Below are positions 13,321-23,987 of a stretch of 64,000 bases of DNA, one piece after another; position 1 is the first letter of the stretch, and the number at the start of each line of letters is the position of its first letter. A model generated the notes under the pieces. That model saw only the letters and a list, made by a program, of their open reading frames with translations. It was not told the origin of the DNA and did not search any database. The stretch spans positions 682,001 through 746,000 of the forward strand of contig NZ_CP018022.1 of assembly GCF_001886495.1 (NCBI RefSeq), written 5' to 3'. A program made the position numbers and the translations under genes. The DNA comes from Spiroplasma sp. NBRC 100390. GTDB taxonomy: Bacteria > Bacillota_I > Bacilli_A > Mycoplasmatales > Mycoplasmataceae.

Positions 13321-14613
13321 TTACACTGTTTTTTCTTGTAAAGTAATTTTAAAAGTAAATTGATCAGTAATTAATTTGCTAGTCTCACTTGCAGTAATGG
13401 TAAAAGTTACAACTGTCTTTGGTTCTTGTTTTTTATCAACTGGCTGGTCATTACTAATTATAAAATCATGGTTAGTCGCTGTAATTAACAAGGTCTTATT
13501 AATAGCTGTCATTACTGCTGCAATAATTTCATCATTTTGATTTAAGTTCTCATAAAATGAATCAGGATCAGCAACAATTATAATGCTTGTTTCATCAATT
13601 TTCACTGAATTTAAACTTAATTTTGCTAACACAACTGTAAATTTAAAGGTGCCTTGAATTAAACTACTATTTTCTGTTGCTGTTACAGTAAATGTTACTG
13701 TTTGGCTTGGTTCTTGCTGTTTATTAACCATTTGATCATTTGTAACAATAAAATCTTTTGTTGTAATAGTAATCTGTAACTTATTATTAATTGTTCCAAT
13801 AATTGCATCTAAAATCTCTTTATTATTATTTAATTGGCCATAAGTAAATTTTGGATTTGGGTTAACTGGTAAATTATTAATTTCAACTTCAGAAATATCC
13901 TTTCGGGCTGACAAAGTATTAGTAAAGGTAAATGAACCTTGAATTAAACTACTATTTATCGTTGCACTAACAGTAAAAGTTACAACTGTTCCTGGTACTT
14001 GTTTTTCACTGGGGTTTTGATCATAATTATTAGTAATCATAAAATCACTATTTGAAGCTGTAATTGACAAACGGTGATTAATTGCATCACGAACCGCTTC
14101 AATAATATTGGAATTAGTATTTAATTTTTGATAGGTTTCATCTTCTCGAGCGGGAGTTTTTAAATCAGGAACAATAACTGTCTTAATATCCTGTTTGTTA
14201 ACATCAGTAACTTTAATTTCAACATTATATGTATTTCCTAATTTAAATCCTTCTTGCACTAAATTTTGTTGATCAAATTGAATTGATGGATTAGCTGGTG
14301 CTAAAGTAATAGTAATATAAACAATTTCATCACGATTAACAGTTACTGTTTGATCATTAGTAATATCCTTATTTTGATATAAAATCTGATATGTAGCAAT
14401 TTTTCTTGCAGTGGGATCTTGGGTTAACCGATACCGAATTTGCATAAAAGTATGTAAATTAGCTAAAATTTCAACACCTGTTTGATTTGAATTAATTTGA
14501 AATGTTTGTAAAATATTTTTTTCTTGCTTTTGGGGTGGATTACAAGCAATTAAACTAAAACTGGGGGTTGCTGTAATACCTAAACTAGCTAAAATTAATA
14601 ATAATTTTTTCAT
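13321..14613 (-). CDS. Lipoprotein with three spiralin-type repeats
   Basis: A 430-residue lipoprotein: Lys-Lys signal peptide, lipobox LIAC with Cys24, then an N-terminal domain and three tandem repeats of about 90 residues covering roughly 150-428. Each repeat follows the pattern L..N..I..A....I...L.I...DF.ITND....VVTFTV.A...S.LI.G.F.F. This is the same pattern as the repeats of the spiralin homologue at 59033-60031 and the C-terminal half of Spiroplasma citri spiralin (from memory). It is therefore probably an abundant surface lipoprotein of the spiralin superfamily, although overall identity is low. No homopolymer tract is seen in its promoter region. Confidence 0.75.
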   Translation of the reverse strand: MKKLLLILASLGITATPSFSLIACNPPQKQEKNILQTFQINSNQTGVEILANLHTFMQIRYRLTQDPTARKIATYQILYQNKDITNDQTVTVNRDEIVYITITLAPANPSIQFDQQNLVQEGFKLGNTYNVEIKVTDVNKQDIKTVIVPDLKTPAREDETYQKLNTNSNIIEAVRDAINHRLSITASNSDFMITNNYDQNPSEKQVPGTVVTFTVSATINSSLIQGSFTFTNTLSARKDISEVEINNLPVNPNPKFTYGQLNNNKEILDAIIGTINNKLQITITTKDFIVTNDQMVNKQQEPSQTVTFTVTATENSSLIQGTFKFTVVLAKLSLNSVKIDETSIIIVADPDSFYENLNQNDEIIAAVMTAINKTLLITATNHDFIISNDQPVDKKQEPKTVVTFTITASETSKLITDQFTFKITLQEKTV

Positions 14614-14811
14614 TGACCAACTTAGCTCCTTTATTTCCTATAATTTTCTTTTTTTCATAATTAATTATAAACAAAAAAAAGAATTTAAAAAGTCTTCAAT
14701 TAAAAATTGATGGAAAAATTATCCACATTTAAAACCACTAAATCCTTTAATGTGATCCTCTATGTTAAATTTTAGATTTGTTATCTCTAATTTTACAATT
14801 TGTTCTTTAAA

Positions 14812-16375
14812 TTAAACAACTTTAAACTCAATTGTCTGTAAAAATTCATCCTTCTTATCAGTATTTGTTTCTTTATCATTTGGTTTAAAGAAAAAACTAT
14901 AAGCAAAACTATTGTAACTAAAGTTTACATCTAAATATGGATAATATCCATTTTCATGTTGCTTTCGAAATAATTGAAAAGCAAATGAACTATCTTGTTT
15001 TATTAACTTCACTTTATCTGAACTATTAAAAAATAGAAATTTTGTGTCACGAGTAATTTTTTTATCTAATTTATCATTAAATATTTTAAAAACTGCTCGA
15101 AACACTGGCACTAAATTTGCATATGAATTATTTTTTTCTGAGAAAGAATTAGTTGCTTTAACTAAATTATCAAAATCATTTTGGTTCATTTTAAAGACAA
15201 GTTTATCATTATATGTTTCAATTTGAAAATAATGTCATAAATTCATCGTTGTTTCAGCAAATTCATTTAATTTTTGATCAACAAAATCTTTTGCTGTTAA
15301 AACTTTAATTGAAGTTTTAAGTTTTTTAAATGAATGTTTATTATTAAAAGGTAAGTTTTCAATTGTTAAATTGCTTGGTTTAAAAGATTCAATATTTGCT
15401 TTAACATAATAGTCTTCTTGCGAACTTACTTGAAAATATTTTCGTTTATAAAATTTTAAAAAGTTTTCGGGGGTTAATTTTTCTGCATTATACCCTTCAC
15501 CAGCCCATGATAAAACTGAATCTGACTTAGATACTGTTTTACTCAAACGAAATGTCTCAAAATAATAATTTCATGAAGGACTATTTTTAAATGAGATTTT
15601 TCTGGCATTTAATTCTTTTTCAATAATTGGTCAAATCGTATTACCAGAAAACATATCATTAAAATCGCGGTTCAAAGAATCAATAATTTCATACTTTTGC
15701 TTTTTCAAAAGTTCATCAATAAAACTTATAAAATAGTTTTCAAGATTTTTTTGAATCCCACTTAGTGCTTCAAGATCATTTGCAATAACAACTAATCCGT
15801 CGATTTTATCTGGTTGCTCAAGATCTTTAAATTTAATTTGATAAGAAATATTAAAATTAATTGTAATTCCCATAATGTTTAAATTATTAACTGTAATTAA
15901 TTTTTCTAAATTATCAAAATTAATATGCTCTAAATTAAAACGAATATCATTAGTTTCCATTGATAACGGAAGTGTATTAAGATAAAAGTTAGAATATTCA
16001 TTGCTAATTGCACGATTCAGGTTATCAAATTCAGTTTTAAAGGCAGTTACTAATTGATCCAGAAAACGCCATTCGCTAATTGCTTCACCAACTAAATCTT
16101 TCCCATTATTAGTCTTTACATCAGTAACTAAGTCTTTAAATTTTGCAACTTGATCGGGATAAATCATTAATATCAATTGTTGCTTTTTGATTTCAAAATG
16201 CCTTAAAGCGTTCTGATACTTTCTCCATAATTTTATTCATAATTTCAACATCGTTAGTAGTTTTTGATGAATCATCATCAGGAATATACTTTGGTCGATT
16301 ATTACAACTAATAATTGTATTCACCGTTGGTGTTAATAAACTAACAGTTGTTAAAATTGTTAATAATTTTTTCAT
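14812..16375 (-). pseudogene. Surface lipoprotein family A, copy 1 (frameshifted)
   Basis: Homologue of the intact 521-residue lipoproteins at 36635-38200 and 38737-40302. The first 60 codons from the ATG at 16375 encode a signal peptide with ISC lipobox (Cys24). The frame then shifts: relative to both other copies there is one extra A at about 16160 (AAA instead of AA), after which the rest of the protein is open in the next frame from about 16176 to the TAA at 14812. Apart from this single base the copy looks full length, so the loss is recent, or the base is a sequence error, or expression needs frameshifting. The start is preceded by a 17-nt homopolymer tract. Confidence 0.8.
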
Positions 16376-16410
16376 TTTTTAACCTCCAAATATGATAATA
16401 TTTACTTTAT

Positions 16411-16455
16411 TAATGTTATCCTAAAAAAAAAAAAAAAAAGGATAAACCCTTTTTT
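16411..16455 (-). promoter_or_regulatory. Poly(T) tract flanked by inverted repeat upstream of lipoprotein A copy 1
   Basis: Seventeen A on the plus strand (16423-16439; T17 on the coding strand), bounded by TTATCC and GGATAA so that a 7-bp stem with a homopolymer loop is possible. It lies about 50 bases from the start codon, as in the other tract-bearing lipoprotein genes, but a clear -35/-10 pair is not visible here. Confidence 0.5.
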
Positions 16456-16504
16456 AACAACTTATTTGCAAAAATAACAAAAAAGTGCAAATTATTTTAT
16501 TTTT

Positions 16505-18094
16505 TTAAATTTTATTAAAACGCCAGTGTTGATAATTTTGAACTCAAGCTGTATAAGCAAGTGAAGCTTGGGCTGAATTTCCAAAATAAAAACCTAAACT
16601 TCAATAATGATTTCCCCAAACACTAAAATTGGTTTCATTAAAAGTTACCTTAACAGAATATGAACGAAAGTCTTGTAAAGATAATAAATCAAGATCTGGT
16701 AATGTTTTAGCAATATCACTTTGTTTAAAATCTTCTAAAATTTTACTATAAAGCGGATTAAGCCTTATACTTTTTACACCCTTTCCATATTTTGCAATAA
16801 TTTCATCCAGGACCCTTTGCTTCATATAAAATTCATTTGTTCCACTTCTTCTTAATTTAACATTATAGTATTTAATAAACGTAACAATAATATTACCAAA
16901 ATTAGTCAATTTTGTATTTAAGCCAGTTTGTGATATCTTAATTTCAATCATTAATGGTTTATTATCATTAAACCCACTTGCTAATAATGGCAAGCCAGCT
17001 ACAACTATTTTATTAAAATTAATACTAAAAGTTCCTAAAGTTAAATCTTTACTTGTATCCTGCAAAATTGACATTTTTGCTCGATAAAATTTAACAAAAT
17101 TCTCCGCTGTTAACCCAGCAGGTTGTTGTCCCTGTCCCGATCAGGCTGCTGGTGTTTGGTTTTGCATTTCTGATCATGGACCATCATAATTAATACGATT
17201 ACCTGAATTTATTGTCCCCTTTTTTAAATCCAAAATATCTTGATTAGAATCATACTTTACTACTGCCATTATTTCTTTTGTTGTATCATTTTTTTTGAAC
17301 ATATCATCTAAAAAAACTAACATATCCTTATTAATTAATGTTGCATCTCTTTCATAATAAACACTAAACATATCATATGTCTCTTTAAACGCTGGATTTT
17401 TATCAATAGCAACTTCAGGATTTTGATTAATGAAATCAATTAAAATTTTTCCCATTTTGTTAGTTAAATCAAGCATTAAAGTTTTAATCAAATTAGGATT
17501 ATTTGTGATAACATATTTAATATTAAATCTTGATGGGTTAATTAATGTTTTAAATGTACCCGTATACCCAAAACTATAATTTACCACAACTGCTTTTAAA
17601 TCCTTAATTGGTTCTGTTGTTAATTTTTGTAATGCTGTTAAATCAACATAGTTTACTTTTAAAATCGAAGGACTGGTTTTAAAAGTAAACGGCAATGAAT
17701 CAACATAATAATTTGAATATTCATGAGCAATTTGACGATTAACACTATCAAAAATTATTTTAAAATTATTTTAAAAAAAATTATTTATTTTTTCACCAAC
17801 AGGAGTTTCTAATTGCAATTCAACTTCCGGTTCCTTTGAACTAACTAAAGCAAATAATTGGTCTAATTCTGGGATTTGATAATCATTCATATCAAGAACA
17901 GCCTTTTCATTTGCATAATTTAAAAATGCTTCATGCGCTTCGTTCATAATTTTTAATAATACATCTAAATCTTTTCCAATATCGTTATCATCCGCGTCGG
18001 GGTCAACAGCCGGTTTTGACGAACAACTAACAATAGTTGTTACCCCTGTTGTTATTAAAAAGCAAGTACCTAATAAGGCTAATATCTTTTTCAT
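16505..18094 (-). pseudogene. Surface lipoprotein, distant member of family A, with internal stop
   Basis: The ATG at 18094 begins a lipoprotein signal peptide (VSC, Cys24) and an acidic linker. At 17771-17773 there is a TAA, after which the same frame reopens and runs to a TAA at 16505. The downstream part matches family A landmarks: AHEYSNYYVDSLPF against ANEYSNYYLNTTPL, and GLTAENFVKFYRAK against KLTPENFLKFYKRK. The stop lies in an AT-rich spot where the 11-mer TTATTTTAAAA is tandemly repeated (17755-17776). Without the stop the product would be about 529 residues. It is probably a pseudogene giving only a 107-residue lipopeptide. Confidence 0.7.
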
Positions 18095-18162
18095 TTTTAT
18101 CGTTCTCCTTATTAATATATTTATTAGTTATTAAGTTTCTTAATGCTTTTTCTATATTATTA

Positions 18163-18190
18163 ATTATAATAAAAAAAAAAAAAAAAACAA
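18163..18190 (-). promoter_or_regulatory. Promoter with 17-nt poly(T) spacer
   Basis: On the coding strand: TTGTTT (18190-18185), a spacer made almost wholly of T, then TATAAT (18168-18163). The T tract is 17 long and the spacer 16. It drives the lipoprotein gene starting at 18094. Confidence 0.65.
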
Positions 18191-18347
18191 TAAGTCCTAG
18201 ATCAACATTATAGAAATTATTGTCTTTAATTTTGTATATTAAAAATGGATTGAAAGCATAATTAACGATGCCTTCAACCCCACTCTGATATCTTGCTAAT
18301 ATTTATAATTATGCAAGAAATATAAATTTAAAATTCTTTTTTGATAT

Positions 18348-20042
18348 TTAATTCATCAAGTCTGATAATCATAAATCAAAATTTACATTACCATTTGTTT
18401 CATAAGCAATCTTATTATTATCTTTTGGCGTAACTTTAAATTGAACATTCATAAAACTAATTTTTACATCAGTTGCCTTTAAAATCTGAGTTAAATTTGG
18501 AACCATCTTATCACCATTTTTTTCAAGAATTGTTGTAAAATTCTCTCACTCATTATTACTATTTTTAAATTGCAACTTAACTGTTCCAGCAATCATTGTA
18601 ATATTATTGTTGTCTATTTCAGTACTACTTAAACCTAAATTACGTAAGATCGCTGGTCCTGCAAAATCCATAATACTTGGTCCTAAATAAACATTAATGC
18701 CTGGGATTTTATCTGTTATAAAATCATTAATTCCTTGTCATTGTTTTGGTTGTAAAATGCTTTCCCCAACAGCATCAATTCCTTTTCCCTCATTTTTACC
18801 AAAAACATCCAAAATACTTGTCAATAATAGAGTTGGATTTAATTTAAAACAAAGAACTTTTAGAAGAACATTAGGTCCTTTATCACCAAGTAAATTTTGA
18901 CTAATAACATAATCAAGGGGTATAGGTATTTTTCCTACTCATCCTGTGTCATATTTTACCTCACCAACAACCTTAAAGATATAATGATTATCTTCTTCAG
19001 TTGGTTTACTTTTATAATCTGATAGTAAATGAAAAACCAAACTATCAAAATTAGTTGCTGTATTTGTATAGAATCAATTAGCCTCACCAAATTCAGTTTT
19101 AATATTTTCTTTTACATTATTATTAACTGGTGAGAATAAGTATTGTATTAATGGTAAAACAGTATTATGAGTTGCTTCAATTTTTTGTTTTCCCTCTTTA
19201 ATGTATCATTGTAATAACGCAATAAGATCTGGAGCAAAATTATGTAATAAGTCCTTAACAGTTCCTGCTCCAACAAAGGAAATATCATTATCCTCATCCT
19301 TAACAATTTGATACGTAAACGATGCATCTTTTGTTAAGAAATCGCCAAGTCCAAGAACTCCTAAAGAATCACTAATGTCTTTTAAGACAGCATTAAACTT
19401 AGAAACAAAATCTGAATTTGGATTATTTATTTCTGCCAAATTAATACTATTGATTAATTCTTCTGGTAGTTGAATTACACTAAGAAAACTATATAAATCA
19501 GCAAGGTTAATATCTAATCCTGGCATGATTGGTGGCAACGGAAATTTAATATTTTGTGTTGTTTCTCCCACACCATTAATTTTATTAATGGTACTTGCTA
19601 AAAATAGTAATTCATTTGTTGATCACTTAATTTTAACACTAAATAATTCACTATCTTTTTTTTGCAAACTAACAACTGCGCTACCATTATTTACAACTAA
19701 TTGTCCTTTTGCCGATGGTTCTGCTAATTGTGTTTTAAAATCGGCAATGCTTTGTGCCAATACAGTATTACCATCCGAAATGTTTGGTTGCACAAATGTG
19801 GTATCATCTTTAACAACTAATTTATAACTTCCTAATGTCATTCGACTAGCTAATTCTGATGCTAATTTAATATTTGTTATTTGTGATGAAGAAGCAAAAA
19901 ATGGTGTATCAGTGTATTGTTCTAATTCTTTTTTAATGTCATCAACTGACACTTTATTTTGGGGATGACTACAAGCAACAACTGAAACGGCACTTGTTCC
20001 CACTAACGATATTACTCCTAAAAGAGCTAATATTCTCTTCAT
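18348..20042 (-). CDS. Surface lipoprotein of unknown function
   Basis: A 564-residue lipoprotein with an N-terminal Lys-Arg, hydrophobic core and lipobox VVAC (Cys24). The mature part is soluble, without further membrane segments, and carries moderately hydrophobic amphipathic helices (LPPIMPGLDINLADLYSFL; DFLTKDASF; DYVISQNLLG). No domain is recognised. It may belong to one of the large paralogous Mollicute lipoprotein families. An independent promoter upstream is likely; the spacer before it on this strand is 380 bases. Confidence 0.75.
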
Positions 20043-20390
20043 ATTTTTCCTCCTATTTTTAAAGTTTTAATCTAATTAAGTTTATTAATATATTTTAGTT
20101 TTTTCAAAATTTATTATGGCACTTTTTACCATTATTACTACTAAAATTTAGTGTATTATAAATTAATGGACATTAAATTTTATAGTTAAAAATATTCTTT
20201 GTTATCAAAAAGATAGCAAATACCCCATCTACCTCAATTAAGTTAAAAAACTCTTTTTTAGACAAAGGGAGTTAATATCTAGATTACTAGAAACAGATCC
20301 AAGAGTTGTTAACAATTAATTCCAAATTACTAATGTTCCTTTGAGGTAGTTTTATTTTACTCTTTTAATTTAACAAATTATTTGCTAAAT
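20043..20390. other. Intergenic region, no gene seen
   Basis: About 350 bases of AT-rich sequence between the 20042 lipoprotein start and the DJ-1 gene. It should hold the lipoprotein promoter. No open frame with coding character and no tRNA-like fold was noticed. Confidence 0.5.
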
Positions 20391-20427
20391 TAAAATTATC
20401 TTGCAAATAATTTGCAAGATAATTTTA
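20391..20427 (-). terminator. Hairpin overlapping the DJ-1/PfpI stop codon
   Basis: Perfect 17-bp inverted repeat (TAAAATTATCTTGCAAA / its complement, 20391-20407 and 20411-20427) with a 3-base loop; the stop codon is part of the stem. The stem bottom is A/T-only, consistent with an intrinsic terminator. Confidence 0.65.
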
Positions 20428-20976
20428 ATCTCGAATAACTAATTCATGATGTAATTCCATCACTTTTTCTGGTCCTAATACTCGATCAGCAATTGCCAAC
20501 GCAAAATTCATTGTTGACCCAACTGAAGCACCCGTAATAACATGACCATCGGTAATCGCTGCCATTTCATCATTGTAAATTGCTTTTTCCATCCCTTTTG
20601 TGCATCCTGGATAACTTGTAGCTTCTTTATTATCCAAAATTCCTAAATGTCCTAAAATTTGGGGTGCTGCACATACTGCCGCAATTGTTTTTTGATCACT
20701 ATTTGCTTTTAATAATCAATCCTTTAACATTTCGCTTTTTGTTAAATTATCAACCCCAAGACGACCACCAGGTAACACAAACCCGTCATAATCTTCATAT
20801 TTAACATCTTCAATTAATTTATCAGCTGTTATAGTAACATTATGAGCTGACACAACTTCTAATTTTTTCATAATACTAACTAATTCCAAAGTAATTCCGC
20901 CACGACGTAACACATCTGTTGTAATAATGGCTTCACCTTCTTCAAAACCAGTTGCTAAAAATAATGCAAATTTCAT
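20425..20976 (-). CDS. DJ-1/PfpI family protein
   Basis: A 183-residue single-domain protein of the DJ-1/PfpI/YajL superfamily. It shows the N-terminal ATGFEEGEA with the conserved Glu15, the FVLPGG loop and the nucleophile elbow AAVCAAP with Cys102. Members act as deglycases, chaperones or redox-protective proteins; which applies here cannot be told. A TGA-coded Trp at residue 87 follows LKD. It is divergently transcribed from the gene at 21052 across a 75-base region. Confidence 0.88.
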
Positions 20977-21051
20977 AATAACACCTCTTTTCTCTTGGTA
21001 ATTATAATATAATTTTATATAATTGTTAAGAAAAAAGAGAAAGGTGTTACT
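20977..21051. promoter_or_regulatory. Divergent promoter region
   Basis: 75 bases separate two divergent starts. TATAAT-like boxes occur in both directions (TTATAATATAATTTTATATAA). The rightward gene is preceded by AGAGAAAGGTG, a purine-rich ribosome-binding site. Confidence 0.5.
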
Positions 21052-21471
21052 ATGGGAGTTTTTTCAAATTTAATTTATAAATTTCATCGTACAAAACATA
21101 AACGAAATAAGAAATATTATTTATTAAAAGATCGTAAAACATTAACAGTCAATAGCATTCCCCAAGACGTTAACATTCATATTATTAAGTCTTGACGTGA
21201 TAAATTTACCAGTTTAATTCAACCAAAAGATATTACTATGAAAGATGGTTATTTACTACGAAATGTTCGAGGATTTAATAGTTTTGGGATTTTTTATCAA
21301 CTTGATGTTATTTTTTGTAATAAAAACTTTGAAGTTATTTCAACAATTCAGAATTTTGGTTCACAAAAAATGAGTCATTATTTTTTCGAATGTTATTTTG
21401 TCTATTGCTTAGCGCCAGGAATGATTAAATTTTTAAATATTAAAACAAACGATATTTTACGAATTATTTAA
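21052..21471 (+). CDS. DUF192-like protein (putative)
   Basis: One of only two plus-strand genes: 139 residues from an ATG at 21052 with a good Shine-Dalgarno. The core matches the DUF192 pattern: a leading LLRNVRGFNSFGIFYQLDVIF, then NKNFEVIS, and a final CLAPGMIKFLNIKTNDIL, where the family has the L/F-D-V-I-F strand and the ELPAG..-like turn. The N-terminus is strongly basic (KFHRTKHKRNKK) with no clear membrane anchor. Function of the family is unknown. Confidence 0.6.
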
Positions 21472-21537
21472 TTTATCAATAATATCGTTAAAACTAAGTT
21501 ATAATATATCTATTGTTATGGTTAAGGAGGAAAAATT

Positions 21538-21981
21538 ATGGCAAAATTAAAATATGCAACAATTAAAATTAATGTTACTTTTCAAAAAGTAATGATTTGA
21601 ATTTCTGGATTGTGATTGTTTATCTTAGCAATTCTAAGCTCATTCCCAAATGTTAAAGTTGATACAAGACTTTTTGTTCACAACAACACTGGTGATAATG
21701 GCGCAATTATTCTAATTACCGCTTTCTTGTTTATTTGTGTTGCAACCTTTGTTCGTCACAAAATTGGTAAATTAATTGCTGGAATTGTTTTCATCGTTAT
21801 TGCAATTGTCGGCATGATCGGGGCAATTATTACTTCAACAAAAGAAATTTCAACTTGAGTAATTGTTGTTGGTGAATTAATTGCTGTAATTGGGGCTTTA
21901 ATTTGATTATTAGAAGGAATTGGTGCAATTCGGGTTAATAAGACAAATGCCACAAATAATACAGTTACTACTAAACAGTAG
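21538..21981 (+). CDS. Small multi-pass membrane protein, unknown
   Basis: 147 residues, ATG at 21538 preceded by a strong AAGGAGG. Four hydrophobic segments are visible: WISGLWLFILAIL, GAIILITAFLFICVATFV, LIAGIVFIVIAIVGMIGAII and WVIVVGELIAVIGALIWLL. Both termini appear cytoplasmic. No family recognised. It ends in a Thr/Asn-rich tail followed at once by a bidirectional terminator. Confidence 0.75.
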
Positions 21982-21996
21982 TTAATAAAAAACAAT

Positions 21997-22035
21997 AAAA
22001 AAAAGTTTAACCACACACGTGGTTAAACTTTTTTT
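21997..22035. terminator. Bidirectional terminator between convergent genes
   Basis: Perfect stem GTTTAACCAC / GTGGTTAAAC (22005-22014, 22019-22028), flanked by A8 on the left and T7 on the right, so it can end both the plus-strand membrane protein gene and minus-strand hpf. Confidence 0.88.
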
Positions 22036-22043
22036 ATATTAGA

Positions 22044-22424
22044 TTAACTAAATTCCTCTTCTTGGTCCTCTTCTGCTTCAATTGAAGTTGCATAAAATTT
22101 TCCGAGTGGCTGATTTTTATTATGGCGATCTTCTCTTTTGCCTTTAATTTTTCGTAACTGTTCTTCAATTTTATGTAAAGCTTGGTCAATTGCCTTATAA
22201 AAATCACTATTATGAACTTCTGCTTTTAAAAAATTGTTTTTCCCTCTAATATCAATTGAAGTATTAATTACAACATTGTTTTCTTTAGTAAACTCAACGT
22301 CAACATGAACAAGATCATTTTCATTAACTTGTTGATATTTCAATAATTTATTAAAAGTATCTACTAAATGCTGATGCATTGCATCAGTAATAATAATGTT
22401 TTTGCTACGAATTTTGTATTCCAT
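22044..22424 (-). CDS. hpf: Ribosome hibernation-promoting factor (short form)
   Basis: A 126-residue protein of the HPF/RaiA family, which binds the 30S decoding region and inactivates ribosomes in stationary phase. The beta-alpha-beta-beta-beta-alpha fold is readable: MEYKIRSKNIIITDAM, HVDVEFTKENNVVINTSI, LKAEVHNSDFYKAIDQALHKIEEQL. The C-terminal dimerisation domain of long HPF is absent; instead there is a short acidic tail (EAEEDQEEEFS). Dimer formation by the long-form mechanism is therefore not expected. Complete; preceded by GAGGCG. Confidence 0.88.
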   Translation of the reverse strand: MEYKIRSKNIIITDAMHQHLVDTFNKLLKYQQVNENDLVHVDVEFTKENNVVINTSIDIRGKNNFLKAEVHNSDFYKAIDQALHKIEEQLRKIKGKREDRHNKNQPLGKFYATSIEAEEDQEEEFS

Positions 22425-22517
22425 TATATTCGCCTCGTTTCTATATTTTTATTATAACAAAACTACAAATAATTCACAGGTTAAAGCAGCAAAACAAATA
22501 AAAATTAATAAAAATTT

Positions 22518-23096
22518 TTAACCTTCATCATCTAATAAGAAAAAATCAATATATTCAGTTGTCACTTCTTCTAATGTTATCTTTTCAACTAAAACCTTAC
22601 TTGCATTAATTTGAGCAAGATTTTCATTATATTGTTTAACTAATCCAACCAAAGGAACATTAACTTCTTTTAATAACTCTTGTAACTCTAACATTTCTTT
22701 TGTTGAATAACGTTGTGGCTCTTTAATTTTTAAATATAAATTCTTAGCATTTACTTCAGCGGGATTAACAACACTGACATATTTTTCTTTTAAATTATAT
22801 TGACGAACAATTGTATTAATTCGAAATTCAAAACGAGTTAAAATTCCTTCGACATATTTTTCCAATAAAGCATGTTGAATTAGATTCTCAAATTCATTGC
22901 GACTTTTAATCTTACTATGACTATGTTTTGATTTTCCTAGTAAATGTTGAACTGACTGTTTCTTTTGATTCGCAAGGTCATATAAGTTATTCACTTCTTG
23001 ATCAAGTCTAGTTTTTAACTTCTTTAAAATATCTAAATTTTCAAGTGTAAATTTTAGTAAAAAATCGGTATTATCCACAATTAATTTATCATCCAT
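22518..23096 (-). CDS. Coiled-coil cytoplasmic protein, unknown
   Basis: 192 residues, fully open without TGA, rich in Leu, Lys and Glu with heptad-like stretches (LENLDILKKLKTRLDQEV; EMLELQELLKEVNVPL). No signal peptide, membrane helix or catalytic motif is visible. It lies between hpf and nadE on the same strand. No family recognised. Confidence 0.7.
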   Translation of the reverse strand: MDDKLIVDNTDFLLKFTLENLDILKKLKTRLDQEVNNLYDLANQKKQSVQHLLGKSKHSHSKIKSRNEFENLIQHALLEKYVEGILTRFEFRINTIVRQYNLKEKYVSVVNPAEVNAKNLYLKIKEPQRYSTKEMLELQELLKEVNVPLVGLVKQYNENLAQINASKVLVEKITLEEVTTEYIDFFLLDDEG

Positions 23097-23235
23097 TTTA
23101 TATACTCCTTAAAATTACTCGCACTTTTACTGTTATATAATTATACTCTAAAATTGCTCATAAAACAAGGGGAAAAAACTGCCATTTTTAAAGGTTTTTA
23201 TTATAATAAAAATTAATCACTGTTTTTAATAATTT

Positions 23236-23985
23236 TTACTTTTTTAATGCACTAATTAAAGCACTAAAAGCAACTGGTGGTGTTTTTGCTAATTGACGTT
23301 TATGTTCAGAACCTTGGTGCAATTGTTGAATTCGTTTTGCGACAGTTACTGGCACTGATTTTCCTTGCAAATAAGCATCTAACTGGTGATAACTAACCCC
23401 TAACTCTTCCTCATCTGTTTGCGCGGTTCATAATCCTGCTGTTGGCGGACGCATAATGATTTCAACTGGAACCCCTAATAAATGAGCTGCTTGTTGGACT
23501 TCACCTTTTAACAAATGAATAATTGGCACTAAGTCAACCCCGCCATCACCATATTTCGTAAAATAACCAACATGTCATTCATCGGCATTATCAGTTCCTA
23601 GCACTAAGTAGTTACAGCTTTGTGCTAAAGCATATAACGTTGTCATTCGTAAACGTGGTTTAATATTACTTAATGCTAATTGGTGTTGAGGTAATGATAA
23701 AGTTGCCACTAATTGATCATATGTTAATGATAAATCAACAATTTGATGTTTTAATTGATGCGTATTAATTAATAAATTTGCACATTCTTGATCAAACTGG
23801 TCAGAATGACAAGGCATAACAACGGTTAAATGCTGCTCAGGAAAAGCTTTTTGAGCTAATAACCCAACTACAGCAGAATCAATTCCACCCGATAGCCCAA
23901 CAACAACCCCATTGCAATGTGCTTTGGTTACTTCTGTTCTAATTCAATCAATTAAATATGTTAAATATTGGTTTAAATCCTTCAT
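23236..23985 (-). CDS. nadE: NH3-dependent NAD+ synthetase
   Basis: Catalyses the last step of NAD+ synthesis: nicotinate adenine dinucleotide + ATP + NH3. The 249-residue protein has the PP-loop SGGIDS at residues 32-37, and the family signature [20 protein letters not shown] region, in which the Trp is encoded by TGA. That conserved Trp is good internal evidence for genetic code 4. The start lies 2 bases after the obg stop, so obg-nadE form one transcription unit. No glutaminase domain is present, so free ammonia is the nitrogen source. Confidence 0.95.
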
Positions 23986-23987
23986 TC

